A stretch of 35,665 nucleotides of DNA from CAINOH01 sp041663565 (lineage in GTDB: Archaea > Micrarchaeota > Micrarchaeia > Norongarragalinales > CAINOH01). Under the pieces are notes generated by a model. It made no database searches and had not been told where the DNA came from. It saw only the letters and a program-made list of their open reading frames with translations. The stretch is from the NCBI GenBank assembly GCA_041663565.1, contig JBAYMJ010000014.1:1-35665 (forward strand). Reading direction: 5' to 3'. A program made the position numbers and the translations under genes. How positions within the stretch are numbered: the stretch's first letter is position 1; the number at the start of each line of letters is the position of its first letter. This document shows, one piece after another, positions 14,646 to 23,200 of this stretch.

Positions 14646-14657
14646 TATTTATAGTCT
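14646..14657 (-). promoter_or_regulatory. TATA box of the recombinase gene
   Basis: On the minus strand an ACTATAAATAGA element lies about 45 nt before the proposed start codon, giving a leader of about 20 nt that contains the AAGGTG ribosome site. It is about 65 bp inside the proximal attachment site. Confidence 0.6.
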
Positions 14658-14721
14658 GGTGCGATTAGGCGCGTGCCGAGGGCGGGGCTAGGTGATTGAC
14701 GAGGACTAAAATAAGCAAACT

Positions 14722-14755
14722 TGCGACTATCAAAAGAAACTAGATGCAGGGGAAG
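14722..14755. repeat. 34-bp direct repeat, proximal attachment site at tRNA-Leu
   Basis: The right-hand partner of 11436-11469, identical over 34 bp. It covers the last 11 nt of the tRNA-Leu gene and 23 bp beyond the tRNA 3' end. The first mismatches are 14721 on one side and 14756 on the other. Confidence 0.85.
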
Positions 14756-14890
14756 GGATTTGAACCCTTGCAGCCCTAAGGCACAGGATTTCTCGGAAAA
14801 TCACCGGAAGCGCCTTGATTTGCCGCTTCCACTCATTCCGGGGAAATTCATCTAAGTCCTGCGCATTTGACCAAGCTCTGCCACCCCTGC
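14745..14890 (-). tRNA. tRNA-Leu (anticodon UAG) with an intron
   Basis: The 7-bp acceptor stem GCAGGGG/CCCCTGC is perfect, with discriminator A at 14745 and no encoded CCA. T-arm AAGGG-TTCAAAT-CCCTT and D-arm GCA...TGC fit, and the long variable arm (GCC-TTAG-GGC) marks a class II tRNA. The anticodon stem is CAGGA/TCCTG and the loop begins CTTAG, giving anticodon TAG at 14854-14852. An intron of about 61 nt (about 14850-14790), at the canonical 37/38 position, separates the loop from the 3' stem strand and folds into a hairpin (GGAAGCG/CGCTTCC). The mature tRNA would be about 85 nt. A TATA-like element lies about 35 nt upstream. Confidence 0.9.
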
Positions 14891-14997
14891 TTAGATAGGA
14901 GCTATTAGATTATTCTCGCCGGATGATTTATTATCGGATTGCATCCAAAAGAGTCTAAACAAATAACCCCTGAACTTTCGGGCGAACGGTTTTTTGA

Positions 14998-15474
14998 ATG
15001 CAGGAAGACGAACTGGAACAGCAGAGGGCCCACAATGCGATGAACGACCTTTCGCTCAGCATCAAGCACGAGAAAGTCATCACGCCGCTCCTTTCGGAAG
15101 TGGAACTGGCCATCAGGGAAAAAAGGCCGGTTTCGTTTGCGGAGTACGCCAAGCTCGTTTCCCACAGGTTCCCGAAAGGCGCGCCTTCGGAAAAGGTGCT
15201 TGCCCAGCACGCAGTTGACGACCTGAAGGAAGCGATAGGGTTCCACAAGGACTTCTCGCTATGGTCGGACGAGCAGGAGGAGCACGAAAAGACGATTGCG
15301 AACCACAAGCCGAGCGGAAGGCTCGGGCGGCTAAAGGACAGAATCTTTGGGGACTACAAAGTCGAGCGCGCAAAAAGCCGCATCAAGACCATCGAGGGCT
15401 ACCGCAGGAACAGGGCCGAAAGCGTGGAGCGCATGACCACGGCGTGCAGGTACATCCGCAAGATGCACTTCTGA
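14998..15474 (+). CDS. Charged protein of unknown function
   Basis: A 158-residue soluble protein rich in Glu, Lys and Arg, mostly predicted helix. The N-terminal half (LSLSIKHEKVITPLLSEVELAIREKRPVSF) may form a small helical bundle. The C-terminal half is basic (GRLGRLKDRIFGDYKVERAKSRIKTIEGYRRNR) and could bind nucleic acid. It is not recognised. GC content and codon use are host-like, unlike the cargo of the neighbouring element, so it seems to be a resident gene. No clear ribosome site is seen before the ATG. Confidence 0.6.
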   Translation: MQEDELEQQRAHNAMNDLSLSIKHEKVITPLLSEVELAIREKRPVSFAEYAKLVSHRFPKGAPSEKVLAQHAVDDLKEAIGFHKDFSLWSDEQEEHEKTIANHKPSGRLGRLKDRIFGDYKVERAKSRIKTIEGYRRNRAESVERMTTACRYIRKMHF

Positions 15475-15534
15475 CTCTTATTTTTGGCGCGTCGAACGAT
15501 TCGCAGGTTCAGCTCAGCCCCACCTTGACGCGGG

Positions 15535-16623
15535 CTATCTTGTTTCCACTTTGAACACGTCGCCGTCCTTGAGCACGTGGTCCGCGCCGACCTTCTGCCC
15601 AGGGTGCTTTGCGGACGGGCCCCAGACCTTGGCGAACTTGAAGTTCTCCTTCAGGTCTTTGTGGATTTGCGCGCAGGCGGCAATCACGGTAGTGCCTTCT
15701 TTTACAATCAGCGGCTCGTCATCCGCAGCCTCGAAGCGCGACTTGGTATAGACGCGAATCATCTTCAGGGCCGAGTAGATTTCGTCCTTGAGCTTGTCTA
15801 TGTTCAGCTCCTTGTCGGCCGAGATTGGAACAAAAGGGTACTTGATGAACTTAAGGTATTCCTTGTTGACCAGGTCAATCTTGTTGATTATGGTAAGCGA
15901 AGGTATGTACTTGCGGTTTCCGGTCAGCTTGTCGATGAGCTGGTCAACGGTCACGTCGTCGCGGATGATTACGCTGCCGTTGAAGATGTTGTATTCCTTC
16001 AGGATTCCGGTGACGATTTTCGCGTCAAGGCCGTGGGTCTGCTTCTTGGAGAACACTATGTTCAGGCCGCCGCGCGTGACCGGCTCGATTGCGATGTCAG
16101 CAGGCTCCTGGTCAAGGCGTATCCCCATGTTGTCAAGCTCCGCAACCAGCTTGTCGCGGTAGTTGGTGTCGAACACGTCGAGTATGAGAAGGACCAGGTC
16201 GGCGTTGCGCGCAACAGCAAGGACTTCGCGGCCGCGGCCCTTGCCCAGAGAGGCGCCGCCTATGATTCCGGGAAGATCCAGAAGCTGGATTTGCGCGCCC
16301 TTGTGCTTCATTATCCCGGGAATGCAGGTGAGCGTGGTGAAGGCGTATGCAGCTGTCTTTGCCTTGCTTCCGGTAAGCGCATTGAGCATGGTTGATTTCC
16401 CAACTGAAGGCAGGCCGATGAACACCACCGTCGCGTTCCCGGTCTTGCGGACGTCGAAGCCGCCAGTATTCGCGCCGCCCTTGCCGCTCCCGCCCTCGAC
16501 TATTTCACGGCGCAGCTTTGCCATCTTGGCTTTGAGTATGCCGAGGTGCCCTTCGGTGCGCTTGTTCTTCTGCGTCTTGGAGTATTCAAGTTCGAGCTCG
16601 GCGAGCTTTTCTGATATTCCCAT
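15535..16623 (-). CDS. drg: DRG-family GTP-binding protein with TGS domain
   Basis: A 362-residue protein of the developmentally regulated GTP-binding (DRG/Rbg, Obg-related) family found in all archaea and eukaryotes. The charged N-terminal helix (residues 1-45) is followed by G1 GLPSVGKST (about 70), the switch region YAFTTLTCIPG, G3 DLPGI, the helical insertion near KGRGREVLAVARNADL, and G4 NKID (about 247). A C-terminal TGS domain (VWGPSAKHPGQKVGADHVLKDGDVF) closes it. Eukaryotic DRGs associate with ribosomes and translation; the same role is inferred here. Divergent from the PadR gene. Confidence 0.93.
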   Translation of the reverse strand: MGISEKLAELELEYSKTQKNKRTEGHLGILKAKMAKLRREIVEGGSGKGGANTGGFDVRKTGNATVVFIGLPSVGKSTMLNALTGSKAKTAAYAFTTLTCIPGIMKHKGAQIQLLDLPGIIGGASLGKGRGREVLAVARNADLVLLILDVFDTNYRDKLVAELDNMGIRLDQEPADIAIEPVTRGGLNIVFSKKQTHGLDAKIVTGILKEYNIFNGSVIIRDDVTVDQLIDKLTGNRKYIPSLTIINKIDLVNKEYLKFIKYPFVPISADKELNIDKLKDEIYSALKMIRVYTKSRFEAADDEPLIVKEGTTVIAACAQIHKDLKENFKFAKVWGPSAKHPGQKVGADHVLKDGDVFKVETR

Positions 16624-16728
16624 CGGTAAATGTCACTGGATAGATTATGCCGGCCGGATAGTAAAAGGCGTATGATTGGCCGGCGCCCGGAGGCAGCGGC
16701 GGGCGGCCGGCTGGCCGGGACATATGAG

Positions 16729-16758
16729 TCTAAAGCAGATATATCTAAAACAGATACA
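16729..16758. promoter_or_regulatory. Tandem repeat operator before the PadR-like gene
   Basis: Two 15-bp direct repeats, TCTAAAGCAGATATA (16729-16743) and TCTAAAACAGATACA (16744-16758), lie just upstream of a TATA-like ACATATATTA. The second contains a TATCT-N5-AGATA palindrome (16742-16756). The position, upstream of and abutting the TATA box about 28 nt before the start codon, suits autoregulation by a dimeric winged-helix repressor. Confidence 0.65.
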
Positions 16759-16788
16759 TATATTAACGGGCTCGTGCAGGATATTGGA

Positions 16789-17118
16789 ATGGCAAAACTT
16801 ACAGTCGGCATCGGACGCGCACTCACGAGCGCATACATACTCTACTCCTGCCGCGAGGGCGGGGTCAACGGCTACCAGCTGATGAACAACGCCAAGGACA
16901 TGCTCCTGGTCAACTGGAGCGCGGGCTCGTTCTACCCGCAGGTGGCTGCGCTCATCAAGAGCGGGCTTTTGAAAAAGAAGAAGGCGGCAGGAAACAGGCT
17001 GACCTTCGAGTACCAGACCACGCAGAAGGGGATTACGTACCTTTCGCGCATCTCGGACTACTTCAAGAACGAGGATGTCCGGGGCTTCTTCGAAGCGATG
17101 ATGGCTGGAAAGTTCTGA
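16789..17118 (+). CDS. PadR-family winged-helix transcriptional regulator
   Basis: A 109-residue protein. It shows the PadR core: an N-terminal helix (TSAYILYSCREGGVNGYQLM), a recognition-helix region (SAGSFYPQVAALIKSGLL, the SxxxxYPxLxxLExxGLI pattern), and a wing (YQTTQKGITYL, the Y.LT.KG...L pattern). The C-terminal dimerisation helix is short. ATG 16789 is chosen because a TATA-like element lies 28 nt upstream and the domain starts here; the open frame runs back to 16630. It precedes two membrane or surface genes on the same strand, its likely targets, since PadR proteins often control ABC-2-type exporters. Confidence 0.85.
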   Translation: MAKLTVGIGRALTSAYILYSCREGGVNGYQLMNNAKDMLLVNWSAGSFYPQVAALIKSGLLKKKKAAGNRLTFEYQTTQKGITYLSRISDYFKNEDVRGFFEAMMAGKF

Positions 17119-17182
17119 TTTTGATGATTATGGCGTAAGACGCTTTGAGGAAAAGACAAAATAAGGCAATCGGGTGGTAAGA

Positions 17183-18262
17183 ATGGCAAGACAGAATATA
17201 GCGATAATCCCGCTTTTGGCGTTGCTGCTTTCAACGGGCTTTGCCAATGCGGCGTACCTTCACATGGTGTCCTACCGCACCGACCCCACGCCATCCCCGA
17301 TGCAGGACTTCACGCTTTTTGTCACGTTCAAGAATGACTACGAGAACTCGGTCAACAACGCCAACATAACCCTTGAGTGCCCCGCTGAGATGACCTGCCC
17401 CAACCTCACGGCCACCTTCCCGTCCTACGGCATCCAGGAGCTCGCGTTCCCGATAAGGTCGCGCGCAGGAACCGGGCTGTACAACATCCAGGTCAGCTGG
17501 GACGACAGCTCGGTGCGCTACGGCTACACCGCGCCAAGCGGGACTGTCAACGCGACGCCCCAGGTATTCTCGGCGTCAATCCCGCTGAACATAAAGGAGC
17601 ACTCGCTTTACGGGGTCACCGCATCGACGCTCCTTTACGCCAACGAGAACGACACGTTCGACGTGTCCTTCGACGGCCGCGGCCTGCACAACGTCCAAGC
17701 GTCGCTCCACTCGTCCTGCATCTCGTTCTCGACCCCGCTGATGCACTACGACTCCCTTGACGCCACGGCCACGATACGGACGCCTGCGCTGGTGAACTGC
17801 CGCTCGGGCAACGCCGACGTGATATTCACGCTGCAGTCCGACGAGGCGACCTACGCGGTCACGCTCAACGTGAAGGTTGACAAGAGGCCGCACGCGAACG
17901 TCTCGTTTGCGGTCAAGAACGTGACGCACTACGTCGGAAAGGACTACTACCGCGTAATCGTCAAGAACAGCGGCGCAACGGCCGAGGACCTCTACGTATC
18001 CATAGTCTCCAACCCCGCGATAAAGTCATCCGACGTGGCCTACCTGGGCGACTTCTCAGGCGAGCGGGAGGTCGTGTTCGAGCTGCAGTCCGACTACGAG
18101 GGCACCTATCCGCTCTCGCTTGAGGCCAAGTGGGGCGAAGGCAAGGAGACCTTCTCAACCATACAGACAGACTACGTGAAGCTGGAAAACAGGCTCTTCC
18201 TCTGGCTCCTTCTTGCGGTGCTCATAGTGGCCGCAGCAGCGGTTTACTTCATCAAGAAATAG
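17183..18262 (+). CDS. Secreted, C-terminally anchored beta-rich protein
   Basis: A 359-residue protein: cleavable signal peptide (IAIIPLLALLLSTGFANA), about 300 residues of extracellular beta-rich sequence and a C-terminal transmembrane helix (FLWLLLAVLIVAAAAVYFIKK). The outer part resembles two or three CARDB/NEW1-like Ig-type domains as used in archaeal surface proteins (for example FTLFVTFKNDYENSVNNANI and YRVIVKNSGATAEDLYVSIV). It carries several N-X-S/T sequons. GGTGG lies 5 nt before ATG 17183. The ABC-2-type gene begins 58 nt downstream, so the two probably form an operon under the PadR-like regulator. Confidence 0.8.
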   Translation: MARQNIAIIPLLALLLSTGFANAAYLHMVSYRTDPTPSPMQDFTLFVTFKNDYENSVNNANITLECPAEMTCPNLTATFPSYGIQELAFPIRSRAGTGLYNIQVSWDDSSVRYGYTAPSGTVNATPQVFSASIPLNIKEHSLYGVTASTLLYANENDTFDVSFDGRGLHNVQASLHSSCISFSTPLMHYDSLDATATIRTPALVNCRSGNADVIFTLQSDEATYAVTLNVKVDKRPHANVSFAVKNVTHYVGKDYYRVIVKNSGATAEDLYVSIVSNPAIKSSDVAYLGDFSGEREVVFELQSDYEGTYPLSLEAKWGEGKETFSTIQTDYVKLENRLFLWLLLAVLIVAAAAVYFIKK

Positions 18263-18320
18263 GCTTTGGGCAAAAGGCAGTGCCTTCGGGCGCGGCTTTC
18301 TTTGGTAAGGTTTTGGGCAA

Positions 18321-20156
18321 ATGGATGGAAAAGGCGTCATTGGTTGCGCGAAGGCCGACCTCGCGGTACTTGCAAGGAACAAGCCTGTGCTCATAGGCCT
18401 GCTGCTGCTTCCCTGCCTGATTTTCCTACTTTACGTGGGCGCGTACTACCAGCCCATAACCAACGCCGAAAACACCGAGGTCCTCCTGTGCAACATGGAC
18501 GGCAGCGGGCTGTCCAACACGGTTGCTGACGCCATAATGGCTACGAACTCGTTCAAGTTCCGCAGGGCGAGCTACGAGGACGGCCTTTCGAGCGTGCAGT
18601 CCGGTGACGCGTGGGCCCTGCTGGTCATACCTTCGGACTTCTCATCGCGCTTTGAGAACGGCGAGAACCCCCAGATACGCATGGTACTTGACGACCAGCG
18701 CAGCTACATAATAGCGCGCGTGCTCACGCCCTCGTTCGACGTGATGATGGAAAAGCTGAACGCCAAGCTCTCGGAGGAATACTCGGACGAGATTGCCGAG
18801 GGCCTCGGCGCGGCAGCATCGCAGACCCAGCTCTCCTCGGTGCAGCTTGGGACGCTTTCGGCTTCCTCGAAGCTCCTTTCAAGCTCCAGTTCGCAGGTGG
18901 CCCTGGGCACCGGCACGGCCTCAACCTACCTTTCCGAGCTTTCGCTTTCAGAAGGCAAGCTCGCGACCGGCCTGAAGAAGGCAGCGTACTCCTCCGGCGT
19001 CCTCTCGGGCTCGCTTTCGCAGCTTTCGGGCGCAAGCGCAACACTGCAGGAAAGCACGGGCACGCTGAAGTCCGCCGCCGAGCAGGTGAGCACGGCAAAC
19101 ACCGCGGAGCAGTCGTACCTGCTTTCGGCAATCAGCTCCGCAAACTCGCTTCCGGACAGCGCGGAGAGAAACTTCACGCTTCTTGCGCTCCAGAACGCCT
19201 ACAACCTCTCCTTGAAGCAGGGCTCGGGCCTCAACACCACCAAAAACGGGCTAGCCACGCTGTACTCCTCGCAGGGCGTGCTTTCCGGAAAGCTCGGCGA
19301 GGCAAGCACGGGCGCGTTCAACCTCTCAACCAGCCTTTACGACGCGTACTCCGCCCAGTCCACCGCGTCCTCCAGCACGGGCCAGGCGTCGTCTTCCCTG
19401 ACCACTGCATCCGGCGCGTCAAGCCGGATTGCAACGGGCCAGGGGCAGGCCGGCCGCGCAGCCGGGCTGCTCTCGCAGAAGGACTCCGCCCTCTCGGGCA
19501 AGCTCGGCGAGGCATCCGACGCAGCTGCCAGCCTTTCGGAAGTCAAGTTCTCGATAGTGGAGACCAACGCTTCGAGCTACGGCACGTTCTTCGCAACCGC
19601 GTTCATAGTGCTGGGGCTCTTCCTCGGCAGCGTCTCCGCCTACGTGCTGTGCTGCCTCGACAGGCTCCGCAGGCCTTTCGGAGCGTGCGTGGCAATAGTG
19701 GTCGTCCAGTGCGTCATCCTGCTTTCGGTATACCTGGCAATGGACTTCCCCGCACGCGGGGGCGTCGCCTCGCTCCTTGCGGTGATGATGCTCACCGGCC
19801 TGCTCTTTGCGCTGCTCGTACGCGCGTTCTGCAAGGCCCTCTCGCCGAAAATAACAGCCGAGCACCTGCAGGTAATCTCGCCCGTGATGACCCTTCTTGC
19901 GGTGTTCATGCTCAGCTCCGGCGGCGTGATATGGCCGCAGCACACGCTCCAATGGCCGTTCTCGCTCTTTGCGCCCTACATCCCGTTCAACTACTCGGTG
20001 ACCGCCATACGCGCAAGCGCACTCAGCGGCAGCGTGCCCGTCGCCCAGGCCTGGGCCATGCTCGCCTTTTCTGCGGCGTTCATCCTCATGGCGAAGGCTT
20101 TCGGGGAAAAGGGTGCGATTGCTGCCGCGGTAAGAAAGGCAAAGCTAAGCATTTGA
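18321..20156 (+). CDS. YhgE/Pip-type ABC-2 family membrane protein
   Basis: A 611-residue protein. A single N-terminal helix (about 20-43) precedes a large external region of about 370 residues. The external region opens with the ABC-2/YhgE-like alpha/beta part (TEVLLCNMDGSGLSNTVADAI, SGDAWALLVIPSDFS) and continues as a long Ser/Ala/Gly/Leu heptad-like stalk. About five C-terminal helices end the protein. This layout is that of YhgE/Pip proteins (also EsaA and MmpL-like phage receptors), linked to surface assembly or type VII secretion in Gram-positive bacteria. No ATPase gene is adjacent. Its partner may be the anchored protein encoded just upstream. An archaeal role is unknown. Confidence 0.8.
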   Translation: MDGKGVIGCAKADLAVLARNKPVLIGLLLLPCLIFLLYVGAYYQPITNAENTEVLLCNMDGSGLSNTVADAIMATNSFKFRRASYEDGLSSVQSGDAWALLVIPSDFSSRFENGENPQIRMVLDDQRSYIIARVLTPSFDVMMEKLNAKLSEEYSDEIAEGLGAAASQTQLSSVQLGTLSASSKLLSSSSSQVALGTGTASTYLSELSLSEGKLATGLKKAAYSSGVLSGSLSQLSGASATLQESTGTLKSAAEQVSTANTAEQSYLLSAISSANSLPDSAERNFTLLALQNAYNLSLKQGSGLNTTKNGLATLYSSQGVLSGKLGEASTGAFNLSTSLYDAYSAQSTASSSTGQASSSLTTASGASSRIATGQGQAGRAAGLLSQKDSALSGKLGEASDAAASLSEVKFSIVETNASSYGTFFATAFIVLGLFLGSVSAYVLCCLDRLRRPFGACVAIVVVQCVILLSVYLAMDFPARGGVASLLAVMMLTGLLFALLVRAFCKALSPKITAEHLQVISPVMTLLAVFMLSSGGVIWPQHTLQWPFSLFAPYIPFNYSVTAIRASALSGSVPVAQAWAMLAFSAAFILMAKAFGEKGAIAAAVRKAKLSI

Positions 20157-20221
20157 AAAAAGAAGAAAAAGAAAGAAGGGAAAGGAAATCCAGCCCTTTA
20201 GCGCGTTATCTTTTTAGCGCT
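20156..20221 (-). terminator. Probable terminator of the giant surface-protein gene
   Basis: On the minus strand a 5-bp AGCGC/GCGCT hairpin overlapping the stop codon (20200-20221) is followed by a long pyrimidine tract ending in a run of T (20156-20190). The run also separates the gene from the convergent YhgE-like gene. Confidence 0.5.
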
Positions 20222-23200
20222 TCTTTCCCCTGAACCAGACGAAGCCAACCGCCGCAAGGAGCAGTATCACCACCCCGGCAATCGCGCTGACTGACAGGTT
20301 GCCCTTCGAGTCCGTAAGCGAGCCCACGAACAGACCCGTTCCCGCGCTAGTCTGCGGCGCGGTCACAGTCGGCTGAACAGCCGGTGCGACTGATGCCTCT
20401 GGCGCAGTTGTTGCAGCCGGAGTTGACGGGACTACCGGCCTTGCAGTCGGCGTGGGCGCCGGCGTTTCCGTCGGAGTCACGGACGCCTGCGGAGCCGGCG
20501 TTACAGTCTGAACCGGAGTCGTGGGACTATACGGCACGCCACCTGCCGGACTGCCGCCCGTACTTACTGCTTTCGTCGAGGTGGACGTGCTGTACGCCAC
20601 GAACTTGGTAAAGTGCTTCGTCCAAACCACGAGGTCGCTTCCCTCGTTGACATAGCAGTCCGAGCCTGGAGCAAGCGAGTCCGGGTCTGCCACCTGGCTT
20701 GCGTTGCACTCGGTGCTGTAAACCGTCTCGCCGCTGTCGCGCACGATGGCCACCTTCCTGTCAACCATCCCCGGAATCACGAGCTTGACTGCCTTCGAGA
20801 AGTTGAGCTGGCCTCCGGTGAAGCCGACTTCCACGACCTTCTCAACAGTGCTGGTAGTAGTGGTGATGGTTGAGCCGGAAGTGACGGAGTCGCCAGATAT
20901 CGACACCTCGGTGTTCTCCTTGACCATCGGCACGTTTAGCACGCCGTTCCAGTCGGACGAACCGGTTATCACGGTGTCTTTAGGTATCTCGGCAGTGAAG
21001 CTCGCGTTGGCAGTCTGCCTAGACAGGTTCAATTCGCCCTGGTCAAGGGTCACCGAGGAAGTGCCGCTCGAAGTGTTGGCGACCGTAAGGCTTGCGAGGT
21101 TGACCGCAACGGGCTGGTCCGCGGCCACGTCGGAACCTGCCACGATGCTGCCAACGTCTGCAACGTTGGTCGAGTCGATGACTACCTCGATGACTCCGTC
21201 GTCCACGTCAACTGTGCCGTCCTCATCCGCAACAGCAGGCTTGACCTGCTCCTCAACGTTGAACACGAACTGCTTGATTGCGCTCGTGGTGTTCTTTGAA
21301 AGCGTCGCAGTCACAGTGACCTGGCTGTCGGACAGCGGCCTGGACACGTTGCCAGACGAGCCAATGACCGACTCATCCGTAGTAGCCCAGCTGATTGTAA
21401 CGCCGGCTTTGCCGGGTAATGCAGCAGGGAACTGGAGGTTCCCGATGACGTTATCCGACGACGGGTTGCCGTTGAGCACCAGAGCGTCAGTCAACGCGGC
21501 CTTTGCAGCCTCGACCGCGAGAACGTCCGCACCGGTTGTGCCAGGCACCACCAAGACGAACTGCTTGGTCTTGCTCACATTCTGTTTCGAGACTGTCGCA
21601 GTCAGGGTGACTGCCTTGTCAACCGCGTATCGCGAGACTGAACCCAATGCAGTGATGACGCTTGAGTTGCTCGACGCCCACGAGATTGCCGCGCAGTCCT
21701 GGCCCGAAGCTGGAAGGTTGAGGCTGCCCGTGATGTTGTTGGGCGCGTTGTTTGCGCTTTTGATTGTCTCAAACGAAAGCCCGTTCAGCGTGTTGTCCAC
21801 TGCGACAGCCGGGTCAACGGTCTCCGCAGGCACGGTCAGGATGAAAGTCACGTACTGCGTATCAAAGCCCTTGCGGGTCACCGTCGCAGTCAAATTGACT
21901 ATCGCATTGACCTGGCCGGAGGCCGGCCTCGTAACCTTGTTGCTGTTTACATTGACTGCGGTGCTGTTCGAGATCCATGAAATCGTCGAACCTGAAGCGC
22001 TTCCTGACGGAAGTTTGAGTTTGGACGTCACTGAACTTAGGTTGGAGTTTGACCCCTTGATTGCCTCGAACGTCAGGCTCTGGACGGAGTTGTCCCACAC
22101 GAAAGTCATGTCGGAACTCGCATTGTTGCCTGCCTTGTCCGTCGCAGTAAGCTGGATGGTATACGTCCCGTCAGCACTTGCGGATATCGTCGTATCCTTG
22201 CCGGTTGCATCCCCAAAAACAATTGTTCCAGAACCGGCGGTTTTCGTCCATTGGTACGAATCAATCCCGCTTCCGGTATCCGAGGCGGCCCCAGACAGGG
22301 TTATCGCTTTGTTGGCGGCCTTGTCCGCCAAGGCACCCACAGTCGGAGCAATACCCGTTTTTCCGGTCGTCAGGCAAGCCGAATCGAGGCAGAACGGGGC
22401 GTACGTCACAGAACTGGTCACGCTTGAATTCGTGGTCCATTTGGGCCCGTCGTTGTCGCCCCACCAGTTGGAGATGGCGATGACTGGCCCGACTGTCGGA
22501 GTCTGCATCACGTTTATGCCGAGGCCGCCGTTTCCAGCAATGGTGTTCTGCGAGAACGAGATGCCTTTGAGAATACCGGAGTCCACAACCGCCCCGCTGT
22601 GGTACGTTTCGTTGAGGTCTACACGGACGCCGTCCCATACGCTGTAACCGCCGGTCCCCAACCCGTTGTTCTGGATTGTGTTGCCGGTCGCGCTGATGTT
22701 CTGGCTGTTCGTTGCGATGTAGATTCCGCTCTTCTCATTCCCGCTGATTTGGTTGTTCGTGATGCTTATGTAGCGCGGCTCACTGGCACCGACATTGGCC
22801 TTGTCGCCGTTGCCACGTATCATCACGATTCCGTGCCCAAACTTCAGGTTGTCCTTTCCTGAGATGAAATACCATCCATTATTTGTGATGGTGTTGTTGT
22901 TGATTTTGACATAGTCGCCAAGAGCACTCCCACCCCACACGCCACCCGCAAGTTCGATGCCGCTGCGGTGGTTGCCGGTAATCTCGTTGTTCTCAATCAC
23001 AGTGCCGGACATGTCGGTGAAGCCAGTGCCAGCGCTATAAACGGCAGAGTAAGCGGCTACAAACATGATGCCGCAACCGTCACCCTTGGCGTCGAAAATC
23101 TTGTTGTTCTTGATGACCAGATTCCGGACCGCATTTTTGTGGGGCCCGACTATTGTGATACCCGACCGGCCGTGCGTCCCATCCTGACTGACAAGGTTCG

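Larger units (their letters stand above)
11436..14755 (-). mobile_element. Integrative element inserted at the 3' end of tRNA-Leu
   Basis: The boundaries are the 34-bp direct repeats at 11436-11469 and 14722-14755; the right one reconstitutes the intact tRNA 3' end. Inside are a tyrosine recombinase, an iterated non-coding region, a DsbA-fold membrane protein and a tiny membrane protein, all on the minus strand. The cargo and the non-coding part are clearly richer in A+T than the flanks, whereas the recombinase gene is not. Two further repeats (R2 at 11459, R3 at 11709) lie at or inside its left end and a third (R1) about 950 bp outside. The locus may thus be several stacked insertions or a cassette array. 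Confidence 0.8.

Noticed and set aside
13407..14755. SSV-type split integrase gene
   Set aside because: The recombinase frame is intact from core-binding domain to zinc ribbon, and the attachment site lies outside the gene.
14955..15308. Ser/Cys-rich frame on the minus strand opposite the gene at 14998
   Set aside because: Composition is typical of an antisense shadow; the plus frame has balanced charged residues and host-like codon use.
20746..22647. 633-residue open frame on the plus strand opposite the giant gene
   Set aside because: The minus frame has signal peptide, repeated domains and anchor; the plus frame is a codon-bias shadow rich in Ser/Thr/Val/Leu without any recognisable domain.
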